A stretch of 64,000 nucleotides of DNA from Muscardinus avellanarius (Eukaryota > Chordata > Mammalia > Rodentia > Gliridae), in assembly GCA_963383645.1 (NCBI GenBank), contig OY726572.1, positions 69,734,856-69,798,855 of the forward strand, read 5' to 3'. The notes under the pieces were generated by a model that was given only the letters and a program-made list of their open reading frames with translations, had not been told where the DNA came from and did no database searches. This document shows, in pieces, positions 21,186-33,440 of this stretch. The stretch's first letter is position 1. Every line of letters begins with the position of its first letter. The position numbers and the translations under genes were made by a program.

Positions 21186-22634
21186 AGCCACTTATAAAAT
21201 ATCATAGAATTAAGATCATATCACAGTGGTCATGAGAGTGCCCAATACATACGTAAACACAGATTGAAATATGTGGGACCTCTATGAAGAAAACTGCCAC
21301 GTGGCCGCTTACTGAAAGACACAGCGCAAACGTGAACAAGTAAACATTAAATGCTGCGGAATGGGCAGAACTAAGATTGTATTGTTGGAACAATCAAGTG
21401 CATTCAGTTTTAAGTGTGTGGGATTTGAGATTCTTGTTGTACATACAGGTAGAGAGATACAGAAAGCAAGCAGCGCATGCATTTTGAATCAGTAGAGCAG
21501 GTTGGCTCTAGAGATCTGCTGTAGGGAGAAAGTTGAAGCCATGAACAAGGATGAGAGCCTTTTAGGAGGGTATATGGAATGCAGAAGGAAAGGTACCAAA
21601 GACCAAATTTTGGAGAATGCATATTCCTAGGAAATGCAAGACGAGGGGGCAGTAAGTGAGATGAAGATGGGGTGGTCTAAGACTGCAGAAAACCTACTAA
21701 AGGAGTATCCTGGAAACAAGAAGGCCTGAAGAAGGAGAGAGGAGTCCACGGGGTCATTTGTTACAGATGTCTCAGGCAGGGTAAAGATGGAAAAGAATCC
21801 ATGATATCTGGCTTCCAGGAGATCCCTGGTTGCAACGGCAGAAATAGTGTTGGTGAAATCATGGTGGGGGTGCCAAAGCTGAGCTCAGGATTATTATTAA
21901 TTGTGATGGGAAATAAGCTCGGGGGAACCAGTGCACATGGAATCTCCTGCTTGGAGGAAATCACTAAATCCTAATGAGTCTCGATTCCCTCATCTATAGA
22001 ATTGCAGTTGCTGGAAAAAAAAAGTGTGATAAGGACTGTGTAGTGTTTTTCTTTTTTAAAGCATAAACCACTATACAAACAGATGGTATTATTTTGGGTT
22101 CTGGTGATCCGACAGGCAACATTTTAACATGAAATAGGCTGTAGATGATTGATGGCCCCCCAAAAAAGTGTCCCCATCGCCTTCTCAATCCTGCTGGCTC
22201 CTCATCGCAAGATGCATTCCGTAACCTTGTTAACACAGGAACACAATCTGCTGTGTGCTCTTGCACTGACGCAAAGTAAACTGCCGGGGAAGCCAACTGA
22301 TCTGAAATGTTTTGCAATGCCCTGCATTGTTTCAGCCATCGAACGGTGAGCGAATCCCAGTTCCAGTCAAGAGAGGTGGCAGAATGCTTTCCTGTTTGTC
22401 TAAATAGATGCCAGCACTTAAATACACTTCAGGTTCCTTCCCAGAATTTAGCTGGAAAACATATCCCCATGATGCTTGGCGCGTGGTCCAACCAGTTGAC
22501 ATTTTGATTTTCCTTTACTTCTTTCTTTTGTAAGGATCAAAAATGGCCACAGGGCTGACATTTCTCCAGACTCTCACTGGGGACATTCTGGTGATAACTA
22601 TCAAGTGGCCCTACGTTCCCCCCTTCCTTCAGCT
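21186..22634. other. Mostly unique sequence, no gene recognised
   Basis: No coding domain or repeat recognised. Chance frames of 60-107 codons only. Confidence 0.5.
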
Positions 22635-22860
22635 ATCCATACAGAATATATTCGTTAAGCATCTATGAAATGCTAGGCACTTTGCCAAAAATAAGTTTGA
22701 AAAGATGAAAGGCACTGTATTGCTCTTGAAGAGATCATAGTCTAGTGAAAAAAAATATGGTAGCACTTAATTACAATATGATGAGATATGAACTTAATAA
22801 ACACAAGTTCAGAGCTCTACGGAAACCCAGAAGAGGGGCATCTGGTTCACCAGTTCAGCC
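22635..22860 (+). mobile_element. L2 (LINE2) 3' fragment
   Basis: The order TTAAGCATCTATGAAATGCT, AGGCACTTTGCC, TGAAGAGATCATAGTCTAGT, TAATTACAATATGATGAGAT and GAAACCCAGAAGAGGGGCAT follows the well-known L2 3' region. Confidence 0.7.
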
Positions 22861-24950
22861 AAAAGGCTAAGAGGTCTGGTCCCTAACTGTGAAAATAGCT
22901 AGCTTAGGAGTTGGTAGACAGAAGTTCAAATCAAGCTTAAAAAATGACCGGTCATTCTCACTAAGTGGGTCTATAGATCCCAGCTCTCCTCATTGCCCCA
23001 ACTGTATTACCATTAGGGGAATTCACTTATAAGGGGATTTCATTGGAAAAATGGCCCATGTGCTTGTCCATCAGTAGGTGAGCCAAAGATTATTAATCTC
23101 AAAGAAAAACCTGGCCAAGGCCTCTCATGAGGTTGTTTTTGGGCAAAAGCTCTTGAGAAGGCAGGCCAGGCAGAGCACTATGTTCATAATCATTTCACTG
23201 AATTGAGCGAGAAGCCATGGCATAACAGTGGAAATCATCAAGAATCTTTCCTGAAGTCATCCATGTCTCAGTGGGATGTGATGGAAGACTAATGCTCAGA
23301 AGAGACCCCCGACACCGAAATGGGATGACCGAGCCAGGACAGCCATTTGCCTCTCTGAGCACCGCTGTGCGATGCCAAGTCAGCTGCCTGCACTCTGAGA
23401 TCTCTTCCGAATCTAACAACCTAGGATTCATTTTCAGACTTAGGTGGGAAAAAATCATTAATTTTTTTTTTTAATGCTTAGAGTGTTCTTGAAGTTGTAT
23501 ACCACTTGGATCAAGGCAACAGCAAGATTCCCCAAATTCACGGGGCGCATTCCCTGTTTCCTTCCACGTGGCTGTTAACCCTGTGAATGTGTTGGGGCAG
23601 AGGACCCAGGTAAACCAGCAAAGACGGCAAAATAGAAGGGACGGTTTTAACTCCTGGGTACGGGAACTCAGATGCTCTTTCTTCCTGTTCAAGCTAATTC
23701 CAGGTCATCAGCCCACTTGAAATACTCTAATCAGACGCATTAAATGTTTTATTGGCACGCATGATTGTAAACAGCATGATTCAGCTTTATTCAGGATGTC
23801 ATACAAAGAAAAGGCCTGGGATGGTCCCTGCTCCAGAGGACACTGGCTGTGGTAAAGGGGCTGGCCTTGCTGCGGGATTTTGGTAAAGGCCAAGCCTGCT
23901 GGCTAACTGATTAACTGCAAGGTGGGGATGGAAGCTTGCTGTGTAGAACAGGAGCTCTGCTGGGGACCCTCCCAGTGCCCAGAGCCATGCGTGGACCGCA
24001 GCCCAGCAGGGCCTGGTGCTGTCTTCCTCCAAGCTCCTGGCTTCCCTCCATCTGAATGATTAAGATCATCCTACTGCTGCTTAAGCTTGAATCTCTTGTT
24101 CCTGAAAATCCCAAACACTACCTTCCCAAGAGGGGCTGCGGGAAGTAGCCCCACTCCCTGGCTGTGCCTGTCCTGAGGGATGACTGGCTTGCCCAAGCTA
24201 CTCACTCTGGGGGATTTATAATTGGAAGCGTGGACCAAGGAGATAATCAGCCAAGAAAATAAATGCATAAATAAAAGGAAAATGAAAAGGAGGGAAAAAA
24301 CACCTACAAAACAAATCCCTGGGGGTTCAGCACCAAGCACAGTGCAGCCAAGTGGGAAATGAGAAAGGGAAGCCCGAGTGTCTTGGTGGCTCTGAGGCGG
24401 GGTTCCCAGCCCCCCAAACTCTCTCTTAGCCTCACTCTCAGCCAGGCCCTGAGGATCCTGCCTGCACTTGGCCGATGGCTCTTGACTGATCTGTGTTCCC
24501 CTCTGGCCTTCTTGCCTGAGGTGTGCCTGTCTACCCACCTCATCCTGCAGCCACGAGGAGTCCCCTAGGTCCTCTCCTCAGCTCAGCCCTCTCCCACCCC
24601 CAGGGCCAGCTTTGTGGCAGCCCCCTCAGGCATGGCTGCCTCCCCTGGAAGCTGACCTTCACTGCACACTCCTTTACTTGCCCCAATTCCCACAAAGCCC
24701 AGACATCTTGACCCCACTTTTCCACGCCAAAGGAAAAAACTGGGTAACTACAACTCCATTTTGAAAGGATCTTGATCTTCATTTCAAAAATAAGTCAAAT
24801 AGCCCCCTCCCCCCTCAAATGTCCAGGAACTATCCTCAACCCCAGTATCTCCACATTCTGTTTTCTAGCTTTCAGGGATCCTCTCTTCATTCTTGGAATT
24901 GTAGCTTCTAGCATGTCTTCACTTTCTTCAGCTCTAAGTCATACCCAGTG

Positions 24951-24954
<4 letters not shown>
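22861..24954. other. Mostly unique sequence, no gene recognised
   Basis: Contains long overlapping frames on both strands (for example 24071-24538 -, 155 codons) with no recognisable domain, splice structure or family. Judged non-coding. Confidence 0.5.
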
Positions 24955-24998
<44 letters not shown>

Positions 24999-25021
24999 TG
25001 TGTGTATGTGTGTGTGTGTGT
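24955..25021. repeat. (TG)n microsatellite
   Basis: TG run with two short interruptions (CGCG and TATG). Confidence 0.97.
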
Positions 25022-25035
25022 ATCTTATGTGGGGG

Positions 25036-25186
25036 GGGATTCTGGGGATAGAACCCATGGGGTATTCTACCTCCAAGCTATACCCCCAGCCCTTTTTATT
25101 TTTTTATTTTGCTGACGCTGACCGCGAATCCGCCATCTTCCTGTCTCAAGCTCCCAAGCACTGGGAACATGTACCACCACGTTGTG
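25036..25186 (-). mobile_element. Degraded dimeric SINE
   Basis: GGGGATAGAACCCATGGGGT, CTACCTCCAAGCTATACCCC and CCTGTCTCAAGCTCCCAAGC preserve the SINE order, but the middle is shortened. Confidence 0.75.
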
Positions 25187-25784
25187 TTTCTAACTTCCCT
25201 CTCTCCTGTTATGGCCTGTTAGCCCCAAGCTCACTTAGCATCCTTTGGGTTTAGTTTCCTGTCATACTATGAGTACCCTCTGCTCATCTTTCTCTTCCTC
25301 TCTCTCTTCTCCTCCTCTCCCATCTCTTCTTCTCTTTGCTTACATTAATTCTTCACCTCTTTCTTTCTGTCTCTATCTCCCTCTCAAACACCCATGAGCT
25401 CCTCATAACTGCACCCCTCATCTCTCAGCCCTGCACCATCAGCGCACCTGCTCCCGTTCATCTATGGAAGGTTCTTCTTCAGAGATGCAGCTCTGTACCC
25501 TGTTCATAGGTCATCACCAATGGCCCTTCCTTATCATATTTTTTTTTTTTGTGAAGTCACAGCAACATCTCGTATCCACATGGCTGGAGAAGGGTTTCAA
25601 AAAGGAGACTGATTACAGTGTGTGTCAAAAGACGTGGAAACATTTAAAACAAGGTAGATGGAGAACAGATAGCTGGATTTACTTTCTTTTTTTTTCTTCA
25701 GTATACTTTTAACTGGACTTATTAGGTTATTGGAGACCTTCAAAATCCATCAAGATGATTTAAAATATATTCTGTTATTCTAAC
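25187..25784. other. Pyrimidine-rich stretch and unique sequence
   Basis: 25270-25385 is strongly CT-rich without a fixed unit. A T run lies at 25540-25550. No gene recognised. Confidence 0.5.
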
Positions 25785-26092
25785 CCCGGATTGTCATACA
25801 AAAGCTTGTGGACCAAATCTGGCCTACTGCCTGCTTTTTTTATTTTATTTTTTAAGTATGGTCTGTGGGTGAAGAACAATTAACATTTTCAAATAGCTAA
25901 AAAAGAAATGAAAAGACAATTTACAATGCATGTAATTCAGTTTTTAGTTTTCACAACCTAACTTTTCCCTGCGCACAGCCATGCTCATTTGTTTACTTAA
26001 AGTCTGCAGCTGCCTTGGTCCTACAGCAGCAGGGTTGGCCAGTTGTGACAGAGACCATATGGCCCATAAAGCCTAGAATGTTTACTATCTGA
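25785..26092 (-). mobile_element. Non-autonomous hAT-type (MER) DNA transposon remnant
   Basis: GGACCAAATCTGGCCTACTG at one end and CAGGGTTGGCCAGTTGTGAC then GACCATATGGCCCATAAAGC at the other are the reverse orientation of the element type seen at 10400-10575. Subfamily not assigned. Confidence 0.55.
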
Positions 26093-26094
26093 CT

Positions 26095-26530
26095 TGAATG
26101 GGTTGAATGGCAGCTCCCCCCCAAGGGATATGTCCATGCCTGAATACCTGGACCCTTCTAGTGTTACCTTATTTGGAAAAAGAGCGTTTGCAGATGCAGT
26201 TAAGGATCTTGAAAGGAGGTCATCATGGATCATCTGGATGGGCCCTGAATCCAACGACAGGTGTTCTTGGGAGCCATATATGTGCAGAAAGATGCCAAGA
26301 AGGGCATCTAGAGGAAGAGACTAGAACTATGAAGTTGTAAGCTGAAGAACACCTGGGGCCACTAGAGCTGTAGGAGGCAGTAACCATTCTACTGGAGAAC
26401 CTCTGGAGGAAGCACAGAGCTCTCTCCAGCACCTAGATTTTTTATTTTTTGGCCCCTAACTGTGAGAAGGTGATTTCCTGTTGTCTTAAACCACCCTGTC
26501 TGTGGTAACTTATTACAGAAGCCCTCAGAA
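26095..26530 (+). mobile_element. MLT1-type MaLR LTR
   Basis: GGGTTGAATGGCAGCTCCCC, TACCTTATTTGGAAAAAGAG, then a long purine-rich middle and GGTAACTTATTACAGAAGCC. This is the layout of MLT1 LTRs ('ggtttgaatg.. ccttatttggaaataggg.. gtaatttgttacagcagcc'). Confidence 0.75.
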
Positions 26531-27349
26531 AGAAAGACGTGGGCCTTTTGTTGGAGCTTTGCCAAACTGTTTTAATCTGCCTTTCTATTCCATACTTTAG
26601 TGTGCTCATTGAAAATTAGTTTTCACCTAAAGGAGGCATAGATGGAGTGAAGTGGAAAGATGCATTGCACTTCTATTAAGATAAGTAAGAAATGAAAAGC
26701 CTGTTCCACCTGTGGGGCAGCCCCCTCCCATGCTGGGGTGGGGCCAGGGCTGGGTGCTCCGTCCTTTCCTCTAAAGGACTCATGTCCCCAGTGCCTTCCA
26801 GCTGCTCACTGGCTCAGTGGTCAGACACAGAGGCTGGAAGGGATGGACTTCTCATCTTTTATTCAGGTTTGTAGTAGTGATGGAGCAGGTGTTAGGAATT
26901 GATAAGGAGAAGAGCAAAGAGGGAAAAGATGCTATCTTGGAGCAATCTGGTACCTGAGACTTAGAGGAAGACTAAGCCTAGCCCACAACATCCAGACAAA
27001 TCCTCTTTTCTTCATTTTCCTTTCCACTGTCATCACACTGTAGTCCTCCCCACCCACCGAGGAAGCAAGGTCTACCTGATACCCACTTCTCTTCTCTGCT
27101 TTTCCCAAGAAAGAACTCAAAGGTAACCAACAAGCCCACATAGGCAAAGTAAAGACCCACGAAGACAAGGGTTAGATTCAGTGGCACCAGAGCTACTAAG
27201 AGCTGAAAAGGACTGCACCCAGGTGGTCCCCCACTTGCTAATATAGAATGCAGGAAAGAAGAGGCAGGAAAGTGGCTCAGGAAGCTCTGAAATAGTCTAG
27301 GGCCAAGGCCTATGACAAGTGTGGGGAACCCAAGGCTGAGGCCAGGCAG
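26531..27349. other. No recognised feature
   Basis: Unique-looking sequence. Overlapping short frames only. Confidence 0.5.
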
Positions 27350-27790
27350 AGAGGGACCTGCTCCTCACACCTGGATAAAACGGTCCCTCAAAGAAGAAAA
27401 AAGAAAGACTCAACTCTTGACGTTCAGAGACTGGCTAATATCATGTAGCATCGTATGTAAGGGTAGACTGTTGCCTCACATATGCAGAAGCTAGAGAGAA
27501 AATAGGAAACAAAAAGGACTTTAGATAATTGAAGAGAGTGACCAGTAGTAGAAGAGTGGAAGGGGATGGGGAGGAAAGTGGGGAAAGGAAAGAAAGGTAA
27601 GACTGATGAAAGAAACCGTTCAAATGATTTCACATGCACGTATGAAGGCATCACTCATTACAGGGTAGGTGGGTAGCAGGGACAGTGGGTAGCAGGGTGG
27701 GACCTGATGGGAAACACACCAAAACCTGTGTGCAACAAACCACTATGATGTACAATTACAATGCACTAATAAAAGTATAAAAAATTAAAA
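27350..27790 (+). mobile_element. L1-like 3' UTR fragment
   Basis: A purine-rich stretch (AAGAGTGGAAGGGGATGGGG), then GTACAATTACAATGCACTAA and TAAAAGTATAAAAAATTAAA. The ending matches the other L1-like tails in the window. Confidence 0.5.
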
Positions 27791-28869
27791 CAGGGCAAAT
27801 TGATGAATGTGTCTATCTTCAGGAAGAGACAAGTCTCAAGCAATTTAAATATTTCATTCTGTTCTCTCAGCGCTGGCGACTGGTCATTATCAGGAGGATG
27901 TGTGAAGAAGCCTAAAAGAGGGCGCACTGACAATGGCCAAGCAATTCAGGGTCTTTCTATGCACAGGCAAGGAGCCGGGAGTGTCCGCGTCCAAGCACAC
28001 GTGGGAACGGGCTTGAGTTCAGATCCTGCATAGTGAGCACAAGGAGTTTGAGCAAGTCTCATAACCTCACGGGTTAGGTCTGAGCTTTGTTTTCGCAGCA
28101 AAAAATAAATAGATAAAAATTAAAAATTAAAAATATTGGGAACTTACCTACATAAGGAGTTTAGCTAAGGTCCTCGAGATATTTGAGGACAGAGAGAATA
28201 TGAATCTCTGTGCGACCCAAGTCGGTCTTTCAACACTCCTCATTACATTAGGGTCTGTTCACTTCAGCTAATTGTGTCTGAGGCTTTCAGCCGCGCAAAG
28301 ACCTGGGAAGCTATGTGGAGAACATTATTACAGGTAACTATGCAATCAGTATAATTTCAATTAGACCAAGTGTATGTGAAAGACTTCTAAGGCTTATTAG
28401 CTTTGCTCTCTGCCTTTGTCCTTGGCAGAGTGTGCTTATCATGTATTCCCAGGGCCCGACTTAATAAGAGGGATTATTATAAAAGGCAGAAACGGGATAG
28501 CTATTTTCTAAGATAATATATATATGTTTAATTAGATAAATCGCAAAATTGAAAATGGTCTGGAGAGGGGGGGTCGCTATCGCAGGCCTCAGATGAAGTT
28601 CTAACCTTAGAATCTGCTAGTTTTTAGCAGCAGGGTTAAAAGTTGTTTTTATCAGCTTTGGGTGATTGTCATATATATTTTCATCAATTAATTTTTGTTG
28701 AAATGCCTGCTGAGGATGTGATGTAGTGCAGGGAGACAGCCGAATGCTTACAATGTAATCGAATTTGGCAGCGGGGCCCTGAAAGCTGAGACTTTCTTAC
28801 GTTCCCATGCCTGGATAGCAGAGGAAACAGCTGTCAGGAGAGGCGTGTATGCTCCGGTGAGATGCTTGC
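27791..28869. other. Unique sequence with homeodomain-like AT motifs
   Basis: No repeat or coding frame recognised. Between about 28250 and 28700 there are several TAATTA/TTAATTAG/CAATTAG-type cores in otherwise balanced sequence, a composition often seen in conserved enhancers. This is only a suggestion. Confidence 0.35.
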
Positions 28870-29105
28870 TTTGCGGCAGTTTAGTTAAGAGTCGAGTCCC
28901 TACTCTGAACTAAGCTGGTCCTGTGTTCTAGTCCTGGCCCTGCCACCAGTCAGCTGTGCATCTTCTAGAAAGTTGTCTCCGTTTCTGAGCACCTGTTTTC
29001 TCATCTGTAAGCAGAGTTGGTGATTTCACTAAATGTTGTAGGTCACTGTGCTAAGTACTTGAGATGTATTATCCCATTTAATTCAAACCATAATCATTAA
29101 ATAAT
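28870..29105 (+). mobile_element. MIR element
   Basis: AGTCCTGGCCCTGCCACCAG, TCAGCTGTGCATCTTCTAG, TTTCTGAGCACCTGTTTTC and TCATCTGTAAGCAGAGTTGG follow the MIR core in order. Confidence 0.75.
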
Positions 29106-29116
29106 GAAATGAGTTC

Positions 29117-29251
29117 TTTTTTGCTGTATTGGGGATGGAACCCGGGGCATTCTACCTACAAGCTACACCCCCATCCCTATTTTTAACTCTTTATTTTGAA
29201 ACAGGATCTCATTGTGTTGCAAAGGGCCTCACTAAGTAGCTGAGGCTGGCC
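29117..29251 (-). mobile_element. Truncated dimeric SINE
   Basis: Contains the ID half and linker (TTGGGGATGGAACCCGGGGC, TTTTGAAACAGGATCTCATT) and stops at GTAGCTGAGGCTGGCC. The rest of the 7SL half is missing. Confidence 0.85.
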
Positions 29252-30637
29252 CATCCACTGGACCAGGCACAACAAAGATGGGGAAAGAATGTCTGACTGT
29301 GCAAGAATCAGCACCACTCAGAAGAAGATAAACGGGCGGTGGGATTAGATGTCTCCTTTTGGCAGTACATTCACATAAAAGACTTTAAGACAGGGAAAAA
29401 TGAGTTGCAAAGTATGAATATCACACAATGCTTGGTTGTAAGGTCTGAGATGAGAATTCCATCAGCAAGTATATTCATAGTGAGTGGAACCAAGTTGAAA
29501 AGTAAACACGTAATAGGTGTTCACTGTAAAACTTAGCTTGAGCAAACCTCTCTTTATGAAAGTTGAATCTACTTAGTGACAATGAATTATGAGCATGTAG
29601 GGCAAAAGGAGAAGATAATACTAAAACAGCAGAGGAAAATCGGTTTTGAAAGATGATTGATCTAAGGAAGGTTTCTGAAATAATTGACATACAATAGGTT
29701 TAAATTAAATCAAAACTTTAATTAGAATTAAATGTAACTCAATTAAAATTTATATACTTTAACTAAAATCAATTTATATTAATTAGAAAGCTTTGGAATT
29801 TTAAACTATTCAGGATAACAGACTCTATACAACAGTTCTAACTAGAGATAAAGGAATAAAGCTAAAATAAAAAGGAACTAACTTGGAGGAGAAAGGCAGG
29901 GATAAAAACATGTTTGAGATGAGAAACAATTCTGAAGGAGGTAAAAATATAGTTACAGAATTAAAATGAGAACTAGAATAAGTAACTTGCAGAAAAGCAA
30001 ACTAGCAATGGAAGAATCACCTTTACAGATTGCTCCAGAATGAAAAGAAAAAGGGTAATAAGATAAAAATAATGAGAACACTAGGATTCCTGAAGAGACA
30101 AACCAAATGGTTTCAATAGAATTAATGGTTTAAGATATAATTAAAGGAAAATGCTCCTGAATGGAATAAAAGTCTCAGTTTGCTTTTACTAAGCAAAATA
30201 ATTAAATATGGAAGAGGAGATACATATTTAGAGATATTCTGAGATATCTTCTTATTATTTCAAGAGTAAAGAGAGTTCTACTACCTATCCAAAAAGATAA
30301 ACATTTTGCTAATAAGAGGGAAAATGCCAGGTTGGTTCTAAGTCTTTCCTAACAAAATGCCACAAAAATGAAGCTTCTATTTATAAAATGACGACAGGAG
30401 AAGTTTTGTAGATTGAGGATTGTCTAAGTTGCTCTTCATGTGTCAAATGACAGAAAGAGCTTCTTAGGTACGTAAGCACTTATAGAGTCTACAAGTAATG
30501 CTATTCTTATAAAAACAAACAATAAGAAAACCAAAAATAAAAATAAACAGACTACTTAAAGAAATTATTCAGTTAGAGAGAAACACCTTAGAATAGTATG
30601 GCAAAGGTGAATTGTTGATTAAAAGCATTATGCCAAA
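29252..30637. other. A-rich sequence, possibly very old LINE material
   Basis: Strong A bias on the plus strand and no coding frame. A derived LINE origin is possible, but no motif is clear enough to call. Confidence 0.4.
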
Positions 30638-30649
30638 CATTGCATACAT

Positions 30650-30696
<47 letters not shown>

Positions 30697-30892
30697 TGGT
30701 GGTACTGGGAATGGAACTCAGGGCTTTTCTACCTCCAGGCTATACTCCCAGACCTATTTTATATTTTATTTGGAAACAGGGTCTCACTAAGTATCTGAGG
30801 CTGGCTTCGGACCTGTGCGATCCTCCTGTCTCAGCCTCCCACAGCGGGGATTACAAGCATGGGCCACCACACGCGGCCATTGCATACATTTA
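30638..30892 (-). mobile_element. Dimeric SINE with (TTTA)n tail and 15-bp target duplication
   Basis: CATTGCATACATTTA is perfect at 30638-30652 and 30878-30892. Inside are a (TTTA)n tract (about 30653-30696) as the A-tail complement, then the ID half, linker and 7SL half ending CACACGCGGC. Confidence 0.95.
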
Positions 30893-31164
30893 AACAGCAA
30901 ATTAAGGCTTACTGATTATACTATTGTAATAAGGCTTAATATTAAGGTAAAATAGCTCTTGAAGGAGGAAAAGCAGCATAAAATTTAATAGTAAAATGAG
31001 TTAAAATTCTATGTATTGAAAAACTGGGAGAGTGAGAGAAAAGGAAGAATAATTAAAATCTATGCCAAAATATGAATCTTTCATAAAGATAGACAATAAA
31101 TACAGTTTTACTTGGCCATTGATAGGAAGAGAAGGCGAGTTTCAAGCAAGTTATTTTTTATTTA

Positions 31165-31341
31165 CTTTTTTTTTTTTTTGCAGTACTGGGGATGGAACCA
31201 AGGGACATTCTACCTCCAAGCTATAACCTCAGCCCTATTTTTTTATTCTTCTTTTTTGAAACAGGGTCTCACTGAGTTGCAAAGGGCCTCACTAAGTAGT
31301 AGCTGAGGCTGTCCATGAACCACAATCCTCCCGTCTCAGAA
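31165..31341 (-). mobile_element. Dimeric SINE, older copy
   Basis: T run, GCAGTACTGGGGATGGAACC, TTTTGAAACAGGGTCTCACT and CACAATCCTCCCGTCTCAG. The distal 7SL end is missing. Confidence 0.88.
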
Positions 31342-32142
31342 ACAAGTTTTTTCTTTTTTTAATGTAAAGCTTGCCACTATAAAAATAACAATAGAATATA
31401 TAACTGTACTGGAGGAAACAAAATCAAAGAAAATATAATCCATGTATTAGAGTTGGCAGAGAGGCAACAACAAATCACCGTAAACATAAGCAGACATAGG
31501 CTGGGTGTACTTATTATCACAAGAAACATTAATGGCTAAAATACTTTTGCTAAAAGAAAATGATTCTAAGAGATCAGGAGCATGCAAAAACAAAACAAAA
31601 AACAACTCCCCCCCCAAAAAAAAAAAATCCCTGCACATACTTCCTGAAACAAAACAAAACAGGTGAGAAGATGGATAACCTATGTACATATATGGATTAT
31701 GGAATTGAGCCATATCTCCTTACCAGAAGTAGATAAAAACATGGGCAGCATTGGGTCTGGAGCAAGTGGGTGAATCAGATAATCACTAATCTAGATTGAA
31801 TATTGGATGGATTTTTTTTCAAAAGTGGAGAGAAGTCCAATTAAGACTTTAACAAGCACAGACTATCCAAAGAGAGAAAAAGGGAAAAGCTGGAAACCTT
31901 CCCATTAATATCACTCAGAAGCAGACTGGACATCTATTTGCAAAATGTAAACCAAATAATATTCTTCAAGTGCATCTGAGAATAAAATGTTATTGCTTTG
32001 TGACATCTGCAGACTCAGAAGAAGACAGTCATGCAGTAAAGTTTATATAATCAGATTTATAAAGGTCAAAGGCATTCTAAAGTAAGGCATGCTTTCATGA
32101 CCCCATCTAAATATTTCCTTAAGAAAAATTACAGAGTCCTAA
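31342..32142. other. A-rich sequence, no gene
   Basis: No frame longer than 88 codons. Possibly old LINE-derived, not resolved. Confidence 0.4.
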
Positions 32143-32347
32143 AAACATGTTGTGGTGCAGGTCTATAATCCCAGTACTTAGGAGGCTGAGACGGAAAGAT
32201 TGCTGGTTTGGGGCCAGCCTTAGCAACTTAGCGAGACACTCAGCCACTTAGTGAGACCCTGTTTCAAAATAAAATAGAAAAAAAGGGTTGAGGGTATAGT
32301 AGAATGACTCTGGGTTCAATCCTCAGTGGCAAAAAAAAAAAAAAAAA
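32143..32347 (+). mobile_element. Dimeric SINE, older copy
   Basis: TGTTGTGGTGCAGGTCTATA, CCCAGTACTTAGGAGGCTGA, GAGACCCTGTTTCAAAATAA, then an ID half ending in an A run. Confidence 0.88.
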
Positions 32348-33023
32348 GGCCAATGGTTCTGGATCTCCAAATAATGCTGGAATAGCATGCCTGAGTGCCT
32401 TCATATGAAAGTCTACAATATTTAGTTATTTTATTTTAGGAAAGAAAACTTGGAAGTTGAAAAGCTTCAAGTAGAAGTGAAAAACATATCAAAGGGAATA
32501 GGTTTATTTGAGCTCTGTTTTATCTTAGACACATTTAATTATATTCATGGCTTCCTTGGTTAGGGATACATTTCCTTCTAACTAAAAGTCAGAATGATTA
32601 TATTTTTGGCATTTTTGTACATTGCTTATGTCTGGGAGACAATTAAAGTGCTGACTGTTTCTCCACTTAAAATCTTCTTGTGCATTAATCACATGCTGCC
32701 ATTTCATTTAAAGATGAATGACTCAGAGAGAAATTTTGTTGATGTTTCGAGGTTGTTAAAATTTCATACTAGAATTCCATTTACAATCTGCTACATGGAG
32801 TATAAAGTGCTATGTATTTATCACGTGTGGAAGAGGCTCCTGGTGCTTTTGTATATCCAGTTATTTTTCTTGTCCTAGTCTCATGAGACATGACACCCTT
32901 GATATGTCTCCTCTACTTCCCTCTTGCCCAGCCATGGTGACTGTGGAAGTCATGAGTTGAGATGGCAGTATCACAAGACTGAGGGAGATTTGATCCCTGA
33001 GTCATCAGGCGGAGGACAGCACT
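32348..33023. other. Host flank of the ERV, no gene
   Basis: Unique-looking sequence up to the ERV target site. A 94-codon frame at 32594-32878 has no motif. Confidence 0.5.
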
Positions 33024-33240
33024 CTCTGATGTGATGAGCCCCACCCATTGCCTGCTAGCTCGAAGACCTAAAAATAGCGCCGAGCGAAAGCTCTGTGAGG
33101 CCCATTAAGCAGTAAACAACTTTCAGGAAGTACGGTAACTGGAGCATGGGGCGCACGGGAACACAACATGCTACTGTTTGTAACAAATGAGCTATTTTTG
33201 CATGGAGCGCGGGATCTGAGTGCTGATTGGCTGTTTGGGA

Positions 33241-33247
33241 TATATAA
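33241..33247 (+). promoter_or_regulatory. ERV TATA box
   Basis: TATATAA, 11 bp downstream of an inverted CCAAT box, in the U3 part of the 5' LTR. Duplicated in the 3' LTR at 37628-37634, where it could drive host sequence downstream. Confidence 0.85.
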
Positions 33248-33320
33248 GCGGGGAGCGAGGAGCGGGAAGAAAGAAGTATGTAGAAGAAGTATGTAAGAGA
33301 AGGATGTAAGAGCCTGGGAT

Positions 33321-33326
33321 AATAAA
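33321..33326 (+). promoter_or_regulatory. LTR polyadenylation signal
   Basis: AATAAA in R of the 5' LTR. The equivalent in the 3' LTR is at 37708-37713 and would end the proviral transcript. Confidence 0.8.
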
Positions 33327-33372
33327 GAGTCCGAAGAAGATCGTCTCCGGTGTCGTGATTGAAAGCGACAAG

Positions 33373-33390
33373 TGGTGGCCCGTACGGGGA
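33373..33390 (+). other. Primer-binding site for tRNA-Ile(AAU)
   Basis: TGGTGGCCCGTACGGGGA is an exact 18-nt complement of the 3' end of tRNA-Ile(AAU) including its CCA. The match ends at the next base. Most class II ERVs use a lysine tRNA, so this is a distinctive family marker. Confidence 0.88.
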
Positions 33391-33440
33391 ATCTCTCTCA
33401 ACGAGACGGTCAGAACTTTGGACTTTCCAGGGCAGCCGGC

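Larger units (their letters stand above)
33030..33370 (+). repeat. ERV 5' LTR
   Basis: 341 bp from TGTGATGAGCCCC to GAAAGCGACA. U3 holds an inverted CCAAT box (ATTGG, 33226-33230) and a TATA box (33241-33247). R probably begins near 33268 and contains the AATAAA at 33321-33326. Short AGAAGTATGTA-like repeats lie between the TATA box and the poly(A) signal. Two bases (AG) separate its CA end from the primer-binding site, as expected for 2-nt end processing by integrase. Confidence 0.97.

Noticed and set aside
24071..24538. 155-codon minus-strand frame
   Set aside because: Several frames are open at once in this GC-richer stretch and none shows a domain.
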